A DNA stretch of 39,795 nt. Source: Planctomicrobium piriforme. GTDB taxonomy: Bacteria; Planctomycetota; Planctomycetia; Pirellulales; UBA1268. Below, piece after piece: positions 24,232 to 33,763 of this stretch. Within the stretch, counting starts at the first letter, position 1. Each line of letters begins with the position of its first letter. The stretch spans positions 1-39,795 of the forward strand of contig CAMBUD010000014.1 of assembly GCA_945871035.1 (NCBI GenBank). The letters are read 5' to 3'. The translations under genes were made by a program, and so were the position numbers. The notes below the pieces were generated by a model, which was given only the letters and a program-made list of their open reading frames with translations, did no database searches and had not been told where the DNA came from.

Positions 24232-26028
24232 ATGGATTTTTCCATGTGCACTACCCGACCTCTCAACTGGCCTCCACGCCAATGGCCGGCTACGGCGATC
24301 CACGTTGGAGTGATCGCACTGATTGCCGGATCATTGCTTAGTGCCGGTGGCTGCGCCGGACCGGCTATCCGTAGCCAGAGCCCGGAGATCGAAGCCTTAA
24401 TGAATCTTGAGGCTGACACGAAGCTCATCGGTGATTACGCCACTCCGTGGGGCCTCAACGTGCAGCACGTTGAGCGCGCTGCACTCGTCACAGGCCTGCT
24501 CGGTACAGGCAGCGATCCACCACCCAACGCCCAACGTCAAAAACTCATGTCTGACATGCAGGCGCGCGGTGTGGTCGAGCCCAACAATCTGCTCGCATCA
24601 CCGTCGACGTCACTCGTTTGGGTGCATGGCTATCTACCACCCGGCGTGCGTAAGGGCGACCGCTTTGACATTCACGTTGAGGTTCCAATCGATAACGAGA
24701 CAACGAGCCTCGCCGGTGGCTGGTTGATGGAAACGCGACTCTCTGAAATGGCTGTTTTGGGCAATCGGGTACGAGACGGCCACGTGCTGGGCATGGCCGA
24801 GGGGCCACTGTTGGTCGATCCTGTCTCCACCGGCACGCTCGATTCGGTCTCGAAACTGCGGGCCAAGGTTCCCGGTGGCGGTGTCGCGCTCACTTCTCGC
24901 TCGATTGGACTGATTCTCGCCCCAGAGCACCGCTCCATCTCACTTTCCAAGCGGATTGGTGACTGCATCAATCGGCGATTCAATGCCGTTATCCGCGGGG
25001 CCAAACGGGGCGTGGCAACCCCCAAGACCGACCGTTTTCTGGAACTCGAAATCCCACCCCGTTATGCCGACAATCTGCCCCGCTATATCCGTGTCGTGCG
25101 CAGCATAGCCCTTGTTGAACCTCCGGGAGGCCGGCACCTGCGTTTGGAATTATTGGCTCGACAACTCGCCGATCCAGTCACGGCACCAGCAGCCGCTCTC
25201 CGCCTCGAGGCGATCGGTAAGGATGCCACCTCTACCCTGAAAAAAGGGCTCGCCTCAAAAGATGCCGAGGTTCGTTTTGCGTCAGCTGAAGCCTTGGCGT
25301 ATCTCGGGGAATCTGTTGCAGCGACGCACCTCGCCGCCGTGGCGACGAATCTCCGCAGTGCCCGCCCGGCCGCCCTGACGGCTCTCGGGGTGTTGGATGA
25401 TGCCAACGGCATTGATGCCTTGCAGACACTGCTTTCAAGCGCAAGTGCTGAAACTCGCTACGGTGCTTTCCGTTCGTTATGGAAAATGAACCACTCCCTA
25501 CCACTGGTTCGCGGGGAACGCCTGGGAGATGCCTGCTTTTTGCATGTTCTCGACGTCAAGGGTCCGCCGCTTGTGCATCTGACCCGTAGCCATCGTCCGG
25601 AAATTGTCCTCTTCGGTGTCGAACATCCGCTTGCCGATGGCTTGCGCGCCGAGGCTGGTTCCTCGATTGTTGTGGTTGTGGATGACGCCATCGCCACCGT
25701 CAGTTGTTTTGCCGTTGGCAAGCCCGACCAACAGCTTGAGGTTCCGGCCAGAGTCGATACCGTCACGCGGGCGATCATCGATATTGGTGGGAGCTATCCC
25801 GATGTTGTCCAGTTTTTACAACAGGCAACCTCCAGCCACTGTCTGCAGAGTCGCCTCGCCTTCGACGCTGTTCCCAATGATGCCGATGGACGGATGGGAA
25901 TCCACGAAGAGGCTGCCCTGAAAGACCGAGCGGTCATCGACGGCGACGATGCAGACGACGCAGAGGCTAATATCGAGAGTGGAACAGATACAGCCGTGTA
26001 CGGGCTGGGTGTGGATGAACCCTCATGA
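24232..26028 (+). CDS. FlgI (flagellar P-ring)-like plus HEAT-repeat putative lipoprotein
   Basis: The predicted protein has 598 aa from the ATG at 24232 (an ATG at 24244 is also possible). A hydrophobic signal segment (20-38) is followed by SAGGC with Cys41, a possible though non-ideal lipobox. Residues about 60-330 resemble FlgI: LPPGVRKGDRFDIHVEV, SLAGGWLMETRLS, GHVLGMAEGPLLVD. Two or three HEAT-like helical repeats follow (about 335-440), then a beta-rich end and an acidic tail (DGDDADDAEA). True FlgI has about 370 aa and no HEAT part, and no flagellar gene is nearby, so it is probably an envelope protein of another kind. It overlaps smc by four bases (ATGA). Confidence 0.72.
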   Translation: MDFSMCTTRPLNWPPRQWPATAIHVGVIALIAGSLLSAGGCAGPAIRSQSPEIEALMNLEADTKLIGDYATPWGLNVQHVERAALVTGLLGTGSDPPPNAQRQKLMSDMQARGVVEPNNLLASPSTSLVWVHGYLPPGVRKGDRFDIHVEVPIDNETTSLAGGWLMETRLSEMAVLGNRVRDGHVLGMAEGPLLVDPVSTGTLDSVSKLRAKVPGGGVALTSRSIGLILAPEHRSISLSKRIGDCINRRFNAVIRGAKRGVATPKTDRFLELEIPPRYADNLPRYIRVVRSIALVEPPGGRHLRLELLARQLADPVTAPAAALRLEAIGKDATSTLKKGLASKDAEVRFASAEALAYLGESVAATHLAAVATNLRSARPAALTALGVLDDANGIDALQTLLSSASAETRYGAFRSLWKMNHSLPLVRGERLGDACFLHVLDVKGPPLVHLTRSHRPEIVLFGVEHPLADGLRAEAGSSIVVVVDDAIATVSCFAVGKPDQQLEVPARVDTVTRAIIDIGGSYPDVVQFLQQATSSHCLQSRLAFDAVPNDADGRMGIHEEAALKDRAVIDGDDADDAEANIESGTDTAVYGLGVDEPS

Positions 26029-29000
26029 CCAGACTCAAAGCCCTCGAATTATGCGGCTTCAAAAGTTTTGCCGACCGCACGCGCTTTGAGTTTCCCCAAG
26101 GCATTACGGTCGTTGTCGGTCCAAACGGCGCCGGAAAATCGAACGTTGTCGACGCCATCAAGTGGGTTCTTGGCGAACAGTCTGCGCGCAGCCTGCGCGG
26201 CCACGAGATGACCGACGTGATCTTTGCTGGCTCGAGTGGAAGACGCCCGCTCAATGCCGCTGAGGTTTCCCTCTTTTTTGATAACTCAGCGCGATTGATT
26301 CCGAGCGATACCGACGAAGTGCAGATCATGCGGCGGGTGTACCGCAGCGGAGAGAGCGAATACCTCGTCAACGGTGAGCCTGCCCGCCTGCGCGATATCC
26401 GTGAGCTCTTTTCTGGAACGGGCGCGGCAACTGAGGCCTACAGTGTGATCGAACAAGGACGCGTTGATGCCTTGCTTGTAGCGTCCGGCCGCGATCGTCG
26501 CGCCATCTTTGAGGAGGCTGCTGGTATCACCCGATTTCGAACGCGGCGCAGCGAGGCCCTGCGTCGGCTCGATCGTTCGGAGCAGAATCGCCAACGACTT
26601 GCTGACATTGTGGGTGAAGTATCAAGCCGATTGGAGACAGTTCGCCACCAAGCCACTCGCGCACGACGCTGGCAACAGATGAACGATCGCCTGCGCGGCC
26701 TGCGCGTCGCTACCGCGGCAAAGGATCTAGCCGCGGTCAATGCAGCTGTTGCCGAGGGAGATGCCAATCTCCTGTCTGCGCGCACAGAGCTCGACAGCAT
26801 TGAAACGGGGGCGGCCGCGTCCTTGGCACGGATTGCAGAACTCAACTTACACGAGCAGCAGTTGCTGCCTCAAGTGACAGCCTTGCAGACTCTCGTCAGT
26901 GGAGACAAGCAGCGTGCTGCTGCTGCCGAAGCCACGATCGCTCTCCTCCACACCCACCGCACTGGAATCGATGCCGACGTCTTGCGGGCTGAGCATGACC
27001 GCTGCGCTGCGGCCGCTCGCGAACGCGAATCGATTGCTGCGGTGGAGAACGGGCATGCTGCATTGCACGCACTGGAAAGCGAGACAGAGCGGATCGCCCA
27101 GCGGCTGGCTCTATGCCTCACGGCAGCTGAGGGATCTCATCATGATTCCGCAGACGCCAAGCAACAACTCGCCGACCATGCGCTCGCGCTTGAATCGATG
27201 GAACGTGCCCACTTGCGTCTGCAGTCTGACTTAGACAGTGCGACCGGACGGTTGGGCGATGCCCGCCGCACAGCCGATGCATGGCGTGAGAAGATTGAAT
27301 CAGCACAGCTCCATCGGGCACGGCTGCTGGAATCGAGCGCTACGTGGGAAGGCAATCTAGACGCACTCAGCAGCCGATTAGAATCGGCTGTCCGTGAACT
27401 CGAAACACTGGAGATCGATCAGCTTGAACAAAATAAGTCGCTGGAAACTGCCTGGAGCGAGTTGACTGTTTGGAAATCAAAGCTGGAGGCTTGCCGGGAG
27501 CGACGCACAATGCTCCAAGAAATAGTCGACCGCCAGGAGGGGCTTTCCGATGCTTCTCGCAAGCTCATTTCCAGTAATGATGCAGCCGCAGCTGTACCAG
27601 GGCTAGCCGGAGTCTTGGCCGATCTAGTAGTCGCCACTGCTCAATGGGCCCCACTGGTGGATCTTGCTCTAGGCGTAATGGCTCAGAGCCTTGTCGTGGA
27701 ATCGTTCGACGATGTTGTCGCTTGGTACAGTCGCTGGTCTTCCTCGGTGACGGCCACTGAAATTCTCTCCTCCGGTGGCCGCATCGGATTCGTGGCGGCA
27801 ACTGCGATCAATGAACCGACCACTTTTGACCCCGGCCTCATCCAAATACCGACTGCCGATCAGCCCTTGGGGGCTGGGATTATCGGCCGACTCGATCTTC
27901 TCATAGCTGGTGATAATCCCGCTGAGATTGGAAGCTCAAGCCGTCGCGATCTCATGCGACGACTGCTGGGGAGGGTCTGGGTTGTCGAAAGCTTGGAGTC
28001 GGCCCTCACGTGGGCCCATCAGGCACCGCCCGGAACGCTGTTTATCACGCCCGCAGGACAATCCTGCTCCGCCGATGGGGTTTTTGAGATTGGTACGGGC
28101 GCCGGTACGGTCGGGCTCGTTGCCCGTCGAACAGAGTTGCGATCTTTGGCAGAGCGTTGTGAGGAACTGCTCCAGACTGTCAACGATGCCAAAGAAACGA
28201 TTGCGCACTTGCAAGCCAGACTGGCCAGACTGCGACAAGACATTCAGCAGTCGCTTTCCAATCGCCAACAGGCAGCCGAAACAATCGCCTCCTCGCGCGC
28301 AGAATTCAACCGAGTCTGCCGCGAGCAACTGGTGGCCGCTGATGCCATTACAGCCGCAGAATCCGGCTTACTAGATGCCGAACGACGGGCCTTAGAACTG
28401 GCGAATGCCTGCGAGGTGTCGCGGGTAACAATTGAAGAGCATCTTCAATCGATCAGCCGTAGCCGTGCGGAGCTGATTCAGTCCCAGCAACATGTCGAGT
28501 CGCTCGATCGCAACCGCACTGATGTGATCGATGAAGTCAACGGTCTACGGATCGAACAGGCGACCTGCCGGGAGCGGCTTGCGCAGCACCGCGATGCTGT
28601 CCTTGTTCAATCCAATGAACTTCTCATCCGTCGCGACGAACTTCAGGCTGCAAACCGACAGCTCCTTGACGCAGAAAAGAAACTCACCGCACTCGATTTA
28701 AACCTCCTATCGGCCAGCAGTGTCTTCGCAGAAGCGATGGTGGCCGCCGAACGCTCGACGGTAGCGCTGGCCGATCTCACGGACTCCCGCACCGAGTTAT
28801 CGATGCAAAAGCAAGCTGTGGCCACAATCATTGCCAACAACAACGCCCAAGCAGCTAGGCTTGGAGAATCGATTCATGCTCAGGAATTAGAGGCTGGCGA
28901 ATCGAGACACCAACGCACTCGGATCGTTGAAAGGATTCGAGATGAATACGGCATCGCTATCGATGCTGATCCCACGGCCGAACTGGCTGGAGAAGTACTC

Positions 29001-29699
29001 GATATCCCCGCAGACCGCGCCGATGTTGACCGTGAAATTGAAGAACTCAGGCGCAAGCTAGCTTCGATGACCTCTGTGAATCTCGAAGCACTTGCTGAAT
29101 CTGAAGCGCTGACGGAGCGGCTGAGCAAACTAGACGCCCAACTCACTGACGTCACGGATGCCAAACAGTCGATCGAGCAACTCATTGCACGCATCGATGA
29201 AGAAAGCCGTCGACTCCTAGGCGAGACGATTGAGACCGTGCGGGGACATTTTCGCGAACTCTTTGAGCGACTTTTCGGTGGCGGTCAAGCCGACATCATT
29301 CTCGATCCCGACATGGATTTACTAGAAACATCTGTGGAAATCGTGGCCCGTCCACCCGGCAAGGAGCCGCGAAATATTTCGCTCCTCTCGGGGGGCGAAA
29401 AAACCATGACGTGCGTTGCGCTTTTGCTAGCCATCTTTCGCTCGCATCCCAGTCCATTTTGTGTACTCGATGAAGTCGATGCGGCCCTGGATGAGGCCAA
29501 CGTCGACCGCTTTGTGGGAGTGCTGCGAGACTTTCTGTCCTCTACGCAGTTTATCGTGGTCACCCATTCGAAAAAGACAATGGCCACAGCCACGACCCTG
29601 TACGGCGTCACGATGGAAGAATCGGGCGTTTCAAAACGGGTCTCGGTCCGATTCGAATCGACCGTTGCTGCCGTCTTACCAAGTGCTCAAGCAGCCTAA
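26025..29699 (+). CDS. smc: Chromosome segregation protein SMC
   Basis: The predicted protein has 1224 aa, normal for bacterial SMC. The N-terminal head has Walker A GPNGAGKS (32-39). Two long coiled-coil arms surround the hinge (about 515-660, with GLAGVLADLVVATAQWAPLVDLALG). The C-terminal head has LLSGGEKTMTCVALLLAIF (ABC signature) and FCVLDEVDAALDEANVDRF (Walker B). It organises chromosome arms with ScpA and ScpB, which are not in this window. It starts inside the stop of the FlgI-like gene. Confidence 0.98.
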   Translation: MTRLKALELCGFKSFADRTRFEFPQGITVVVGPNGAGKSNVVDAIKWVLGEQSARSLRGHEMTDVIFAGSSGRRPLNAAEVSLFFDNSARLIPSDTDEVQIMRRVYRSGESEYLVNGEPARLRDIRELFSGTGAATEAYSVIEQGRVDALLVASGRDRRAIFEEAAGITRFRTRRSEALRRLDRSEQNRQRLADIVGEVSSRLETVRHQATRARRWQQMNDRLRGLRVATAAKDLAAVNAAVAEGDANLLSARTELDSIETGAAASLARIAELNLHEQQLLPQVTALQTLVSGDKQRAAAAEATIALLHTHRTGIDADVLRAEHDRCAAAARERESIAAVENGHAALHALESETERIAQRLALCLTAAEGSHHDSADAKQQLADHALALESMERAHLRLQSDLDSATGRLGDARRTADAWREKIESAQLHRARLLESSATWEGNLDALSSRLESAVRELETLEIDQLEQNKSLETAWSELTVWKSKLEACRERRTMLQEIVDRQEGLSDASRKLISSNDAAAAVPGLAGVLADLVVATAQWAPLVDLALGVMAQSLVVESFDDVVAWYSRWSSSVTATEILSSGGRIGFVAATAINEPTTFDPGLIQIPTADQPLGAGIIGRLDLLIAGDNPAEIGSSSRRDLMRRLLGRVWVVESLESALTWAHQAPPGTLFITPAGQSCSADGVFEIGTGAGTVGLVARRTELRSLAERCEELLQTVNDAKETIAHLQARLARLRQDIQQSLSNRQQAAETIASSRAEFNRVCREQLVAADAITAAESGLLDAERRALELANACEVSRVTIEEHLQSISRSRAELIQSQQHVESLDRNRTDVIDEVNGLRIEQATCRERLAQHRDAVLVQSNELLIRRDELQAANRQLLDAEKKLTALDLNLLSASSVFAEAMVAAERSTVALADLTDSRTELSMQKQAVATIIANNNAQAARLGESIHAQELEAGESRHQRTRIVERIRDEYGIAIDADPTAELAGEVLDIPADRADVDREIEELRRKLASMTSVNLEALAESEALTERLSKLDAQLTDVTDAKQSIEQLIARIDEESRRLLGETIETVRGHFRELFERLFGGGQADIILDPDMDLLETSVEIVARPPGKEPRNISLLSGGEKTMTCVALLLAIFRSHPSPFCVLDEVDAALDEANVDRFVGVLRDFLSSTQFIVVTHSKKTMATATTLYGVTMEESGVSKRVSVRFESTVAAVLPSAQAA

Positions 29700-30126
29700 A
29701 ACGGCATTTTTACCGTTTCAAACGGAGCCAGATTCCTGGTCCAGAAAAACAGACCACCCGCTGCTACCGTCCTTTTCGCAAAGAACGGCTCAAGTCGCAC
29801 GACACGATCATTCGATCTAACCCTTGTACGGTCATGGACGCAAACGAGTCTGAGATCAACTCCGACGAGTTTGTTGAAATGAAGCAGGGGGGGACACCTG
29901 CGAGTCACGGCTACTGTTTGGAACAGCCTCTACCAAGGGGTGCATTCGAATGGAACGCCTTGCATGCCCCCTTCTCGCTTGAACAGCCGTTCTACGTGGG
30001 GCGCGACGACGCGGTCGTTCCCACGGTGAGATTGCCGCGTGAGGGGGGCTGTGTTCTGCCGCTCGCAAGAGGGTGGGCTGGCCAAAGACGTGTCCGGACA
30101 CAAAAGATCCAAATGGAGTCCATGTG
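29700..30126. other. Long leader/intergenic region between smc and the HTH-receiver gene
   Basis: These are 427 bases. A weak hairpin (AAACGG/CCGTTT, 29698-29717) directly follows smc. A 97-codon plus-strand frame (29834-30127) ends on the start of the next gene, but its composition does not look like a folded protein. Several G/C-rich inverted segments and the palindrome at 30090-30101 suggest a long regulated leader. I recognise no known RNA family. Confidence 0.45.
30090..30101. promoter_or_regulatory. 12-bp perfect palindrome upstream of the HTH-receiver gene
   Basis: GTGTCCGGACAC is a perfect palindrome 25 bases before the ATG at 30127, just upstream of the GGAG ribosome-binding site. 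A dimeric regulator, possibly the HTH-receiver protein itself, could bind it. The role is inference. Confidence 0.35.
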
Positions 30127-30699
30127 ATGAAGGTTTTCACGACAGGCCAGGTCGCTAAGATCTGTAAAGTTGCTCCCCGAACGGTGAGCAAATGGTTCGA
30201 TTCCGGTCGCCTCAAGGGCTACCGTATTCCCGGTTCACAGGATCGCCGCATACCGCGGGAGTACCTGATTCGATTTCTCAAAGAGCACGGCATGCCACTG
30301 GGAGACCTCGAAGACGAGGCAATGGCAAAAGTGCTGCTTGTCGGTCAAGACCAAGTCTTGATTGAAAATCTTAAGAAGCATCTGCCGCTGGAACGCTCGT
30401 TCAAGATTCAAATTGCCGCTAGTGGCTTTGAAGCCGGAATTCAGGCGGAGAGTTTTCACCCTGATTGCATCGTAGTGGATTACTCAATTGGCCGGATTGA
30501 TGCCCAGCAAATCTGTCAGAATCTCCGCCGCAATACGGAATATGCTGACACGATTGTGATTGCCCTGCTGCCGGATGATGGTTCGCAGATTACGGTTGAC
30601 CGTGCCCATGTCAACGAGAGCTTTAAGAAGCCGTTTGACGTTGCTCTGCTCGCCGAGCGTCTGCGGACGCTGATCGGTGCTCGCAAGGAACTGGTCTAA
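30127..30699 (+). CDS. MerR/excisionase-type HTH fused to a receiver domain
   Basis: The predicted protein has 190 aa, from an ATG with GGAG eight bases upstream. The N-terminal HTH (TGQVAKICKVAPRTVSKWFDSGRLKGYRI, residues 6-34) is of the MerR/excisionase kind. From residue 66 a response-regulator receiver fold follows, with phospho-acceptor Asp118 (IVVDYS) and the KPF lysine Lys168. The acidic pair after the first strand is reduced to Asp75 (LLVGQDQ), so phosphorylation may be altered or lost. The DNA-binding domain precedes the receiver, the reverse of the common order. No histidine kinase is adjacent. Confidence 0.85.
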   Translation: MKVFTTGQVAKICKVAPRTVSKWFDSGRLKGYRIPGSQDRRIPREYLIRFLKEHGMPLGDLEDEAMAKVLLVGQDQVLIENLKKHLPLERSFKIQIAASGFEAGIQAESFHPDCIVVDYSIGRIDAQQICQNLRRNTEYADTIVIALLPDDGSQITVDRAHVNESFKKPFDVALLAERLRTLIGARKELV

Positions 30700-30731
30700 A
30701 CACAACGGGCAGCCTGTTGACTCCAAACATC

Positions 30732-30771
30732 TGGGCCGGTGTGTCATCCGACGCACCGGCCCACTGTTTTT
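30732..30771 (+). terminator. Intrinsic terminator after the HTH-receiver gene
   Basis: TGGGCCGGTG and CACCGGCCCA form a 10-bp stem around a 12-base loop, followed by CTGTTTTT. It separates the HTH-receiver gene from moaC. Confidence 0.85.
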
Positions 30772-30789
30772 ACTGCGGCAGAGGGTATC

Positions 30790-31344
30790 ATGCCCGTTGC
30801 CAGTTCTACTTTTTCCTCACTTCACAATTTTTCAAGCATGACATCGCACCCAGTGACTCCTGCTCACGGCATTCGCATGATTGACGTGGGTTCAAAGCCA
30901 ATCTCATCGCGCAGCGCCCGTGCCTCAGCACGCCTGAAATGCCTGCCGGAAACCATTCGCCGCATCCGTGCGAATGAATTGGAAAAAGGAGACGCCATTG
31001 CCACGGCCAGACTCGCCGGCATCATGGCCGCTAAACGCACCAGCGACACCGTGCCGCTGTGCCATCCACTGCCGCTGGACTCGGTTGAAGTTTCGATTGC
31101 ATTTACTGACCCGCTCTGTGTATCGATCGAAGCAGTTGTGCGCGCCACAGCACGAACGGGTGTCGAAATGGAAGCGTTGGTGGCGGTGACAGCAGCAGCG
31201 CTTGCCATCTACGACATGTGCAAGTCAATCGACCAGAGCCTCTGCATCGAAGCGGTTCAACTCGAAGAAAAACATGGCGGCACGCACGGCGACTACGCCC
31301 GTAGTGCTTCGCCTTTCAACTCCGACTCCACCTGCGTTCCTTAA
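30790..31344 (+). CDS. moaC: Cyclic pyranopterin monophosphate synthase MoaC
   Basis: The predicted protein has 184 aa from the ATG at 30790, preceded by AGAGGG. MoaC and MoaA convert GTP to cyclic pyranopterin monophosphate, the first step of molybdenum cofactor synthesis. Family blocks seen are MIDVGSKPISSRSARASA, KGDAIATARLAGIMAAKRTS, VPLCHPLPLDSV and GVEMEALVAVTAAALAIYDMCKSID. The first ~25 residues are extra, and MTSHPVTPAHG could be the true start. The only molybdopterin enzyme visible is the oxidoreductase at the right edge. Confidence 0.95.
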   Translation: MPVASSTFSSLHNFSSMTSHPVTPAHGIRMIDVGSKPISSRSARASARLKCLPETIRRIRANELEKGDAIATARLAGIMAAKRTSDTVPLCHPLPLDSVEVSIAFTDPLCVSIEAVVRATARTGVEMEALVAVTAAALAIYDMCKSIDQSLCIEAVQLEEKHGGTHGDYARSASPFNSDSTCVP

Positions 31345-31442
31345 TGCCTCTGCTGTTGCAGTCCCGTCAGCGTGCACTGTGTGGATAGGCAATCCCCGGG
31401 CTATTTTGGGCCGTAACGTTTGCGGAGGGTGCGACTGGAGCC

Positions 31443-31913
31443 TCAGTCCAACAGCCGACTTTCTTCAGCTAAAATGGGCTCGAGTTCATCAATAAAGTCT
31501 CGCACGTCCTTGAACTCGCGATAGACGCTGGCAAATCGCACAAATGCCACCTGGTCGAGCGATCGCAGGAGCAGCATCAGGCGTTCACCAATCACTGGGC
31601 TGGGAATCTCGCTCTCGTAATGACCGTAGATTTCGGCTTCTAGGGATGTAACGACGGCCTCGATTTCTGCCTCGCTAACAGGTCGCTTCCAACAGGCTCT
31701 GGCTAATCCTCGCTTAATTTTGTCGCGATCAAACGGCTCGCGATTGCCCTCTTTTTTTGTCACCCAAAGGGGTTGCCGTTCAACCCGTTCATACGTGGTA
31801 AACCGTCTGCGGCAACCGAGGCACTCACGACGGCGACGAATGGAGTGGGCATCATCGCCCGCGCGTGAATCGATGACACGGTCATTGTCGATACGGCAAA
31901 ACGGACAGCGCAT
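31443..31913 (-). CDS. nrdR: Transcriptional repressor NrdR
   Basis: The predicted protein has 156 aa, the typical length. An N-terminal zinc ribbon (MRCPFC … [14 protein letters not shown]) is followed by an ATP-cone domain ([27 protein letters not shown]). NrdR senses ATP/dATP and represses ribonucleotide reductase genes by binding NrdR boxes; no reductase gene lies in the window. It is downstream of rpoN on the same strand, with 138 bases between them. Confidence 0.97.
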   Translation of the reverse strand: MRCPFCRIDNDRVIDSRAGDDAHSIRRRRECLGCRRRFTTYERVERQPLWVTKKEGNREPFDRDKIKRGLARACWKRPVSEAEIEAVVTSLEAEIYGHYESEIPSPVIGERLMLLLRSLDQVAFVRFASVYREFKDVRDFIDELEPILAEESRLLD

Positions 31914-32051
31914 GCGTTTTTCTCTCGGTGGTTTGCCGCTACTCTAGGCCGTAGCAGGGCAAACTGCCAAATCGGCTTTGTGATAGCCAACCATGCTTGG
32001 CAGACGGCAGTTTTTGCGTTGGCAGAAAACACCCGCAACCGCAACGCACTC

Positions 32052-33602
32052 TCAGGAGCCGTTTTGATCGGCAGAGCCGTTTTGATGAGCTGTTTTTGGG
32101 GTCCGCATCAGCTTCCAATCGCGGCGCTGTCGAGAGCTGGGGATCTTCATCGCTTTGCGATACTTTGTCACAGTCCGTCGAGCGACGGTGATACCCTGCT
32201 TGGCAAACTCTACCACGAGATCATCGTCGCTAAACGGTGCTTCTTTTGACTCGGCCTGAATGATCTCTTGCAACTTGATGCGGACGGTATCCCATGCCAC
32301 CTCATCGCCGTCCGCGCTGACGGTTCCACCCACAAAAAAGCGGCGCAAGGCATACAGGCCGCGTGGTGTCTGCAGCCACTTGTCGTCCACTGCACGACTG
32401 ACAGTCGTCACGTGCATGCCGATGCGATCGGCAATCTGCTGCATCTTAAGCGGCTCAATTGCCTCTGGACCGTTCAACAAAAACTGCGTCTGATGGTCCA
32501 CAATTGCCTGTGATGTTTTCAGCAGTGTGCTGCGACGCTGCTCAATCGATTCAATCAACCACTGAGCGGAATTAATCTTGCGTTTGATGTATTCTCGCGT
32601 GGACGGATCGGTGTCGGGGGAGAGCAGCATCTGGCGATAGGTCGGGCTGATGCGCAGGTTTGGTAAATTAACATCCTCCAACCGAACCTCCCACAGGCCG
32701 GCCGGCGTTTGTTCGACGTAGACATCGGGTTTCACCATCGGCACATAGGGGGAGATGAACATGGCACCCGGCTTGGGCTGCAGGCAATGCAGTTCGTCGC
32801 GAAGATTTTCGATTTCCTCAATCGAAAATCCCGTCTTTTTTTCAATAAAGGGCAATCGATTGGCGGCAAGATCTTCTAGGTGATCACTGACAAGCCGGCG
32901 TATCTGCCTCGCATGCCGCATGTCGTGCGGGATTTGCAAGAGCAAACACTCCTTCAGATCACGCGCGCCCACGCCCAATGGATCCATCCCCTGCACGACG
33001 GTCAACATCTTTTTGAGGTGCTCGATTTGGTCCTTGGGCCCATCGGGGTCCACAAGGTCCTCCAACGGCATCGGCAGATAGCCGTTAGCGTCAAGATTAT
33101 AAATCACCTTGTCGGCAGCCTGACGCTCTGCATCGCTGAGATCATAGTTGGAGAGTTGGTCGTGCAGGTGATTGGAGAGGGTTTCCGGCCTGTCCTCCAT
33201 ATTCGCCATCGCATCGAGATAGCGATCCGATGCCTCGTCAACACGACCGTTCGACGGTCGACTGCGATCCTCATCGGAGTCTGGGTATTCGTTTGACCAA
33301 TCGTAGGATCTCTCGAAGTCGGCTTGGTTAGCATGCTCCTGATCCACAACCAGCGGCTTTTCCTCGGCGGTTCTCTCGGCGGCGGCCTGCTGTAGGTCGC
33401 TTATTGTTCTGACAATTTCCGGTGTCTGAGCCTCCTGCTCAGATTCATCCACTTCAAGCGTTTCATTGTTTTGGATCTCCTGCTCGATCCTCTCCTCGAG
33501 AGCCATCATGGGCAATTGCAGGATTTCCATCGACTGGATCATGCGTGGCGCAAGCACTTGCTTTTGCGCCATCCGCATTTCTTGGCCGAAAGACATTCGC
33601 AT
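32052..33602 (-). CDS. rpoN: RNA polymerase sigma-54 factor
   Basis: The predicted protein has 516 aa. Region I is Gln/Leu-rich and binds activator (MRMSFGQEMRMAQKQVLAPRMIQSMEILQLPMMALEERI). An acidic region II (about 50-135) follows. The core-binding and DNA-binding regions include GSxV-type HTH and the RpoN box, seen here as ARRTVTKYRK near the C-terminus. The RpoN box is ARRTVAKYRE in most proteins, so two residues differ. The ATG at 33602 has AAGAGG eight bases upstream. The last ~25 residues after the box form a polar tail. Sigma-54 promoters need enhancer-binding activators; none is in the window. Confidence 0.96.
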   Translation of the reverse strand: MRMSFGQEMRMAQKQVLAPRMIQSMEILQLPMMALEERIEQEIQNNETLEVDESEQEAQTPEIVRTISDLQQAAAERTAEEKPLVVDQEHANQADFERSYDWSNEYPDSDEDRSRPSNGRVDEASDRYLDAMANMEDRPETLSNHLHDQLSNYDLSDAERQAADKVIYNLDANGYLPMPLEDLVDPDGPKDQIEHLKKMLTVVQGMDPLGVGARDLKECLLLQIPHDMRHARQIRRLVSDHLEDLAANRLPFIEKKTGFSIEEIENLRDELHCLQPKPGAMFISPYVPMVKPDVYVEQTPAGLWEVRLEDVNLPNLRISPTYRQMLLSPDTDPSTREYIKRKINSAQWLIESIEQRRSTLLKTSQAIVDHQTQFLLNGPEAIEPLKMQQIADRIGMHVTTVSRAVDDKWLQTPRGLYALRRFFVGGTVSADGDEVAWDTVRIKLQEIIQAESKEAPFSDDDLVVEFAKQGITVARRTVTKYRKAMKIPSSRQRRDWKLMRTPKTAHQNGSADQNGS

Positions 33603-33763
33603 GACAACAACCTCTTGGCATCACTCTGGGGCACCGGAAAACGCTCCGAACCCCTTTACCGAGCCTTTAGAATACACGTTTTCTAACACTGACGATGGGG
33701 GCCATCTTTTGCCCAGCAATTTAGGCCCAATCGAGAGCCAATAGCCGGGTAGATTCCGCACCG

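Noticed and set aside
29834..30127. 97-codon plus-strand frame ending on the start of the HTH-receiver gene
   Set aside because: Composition and lack of any recognisable pattern or ribosome-binding site suggest an untranslated leader; the TGATG junction may be chance.
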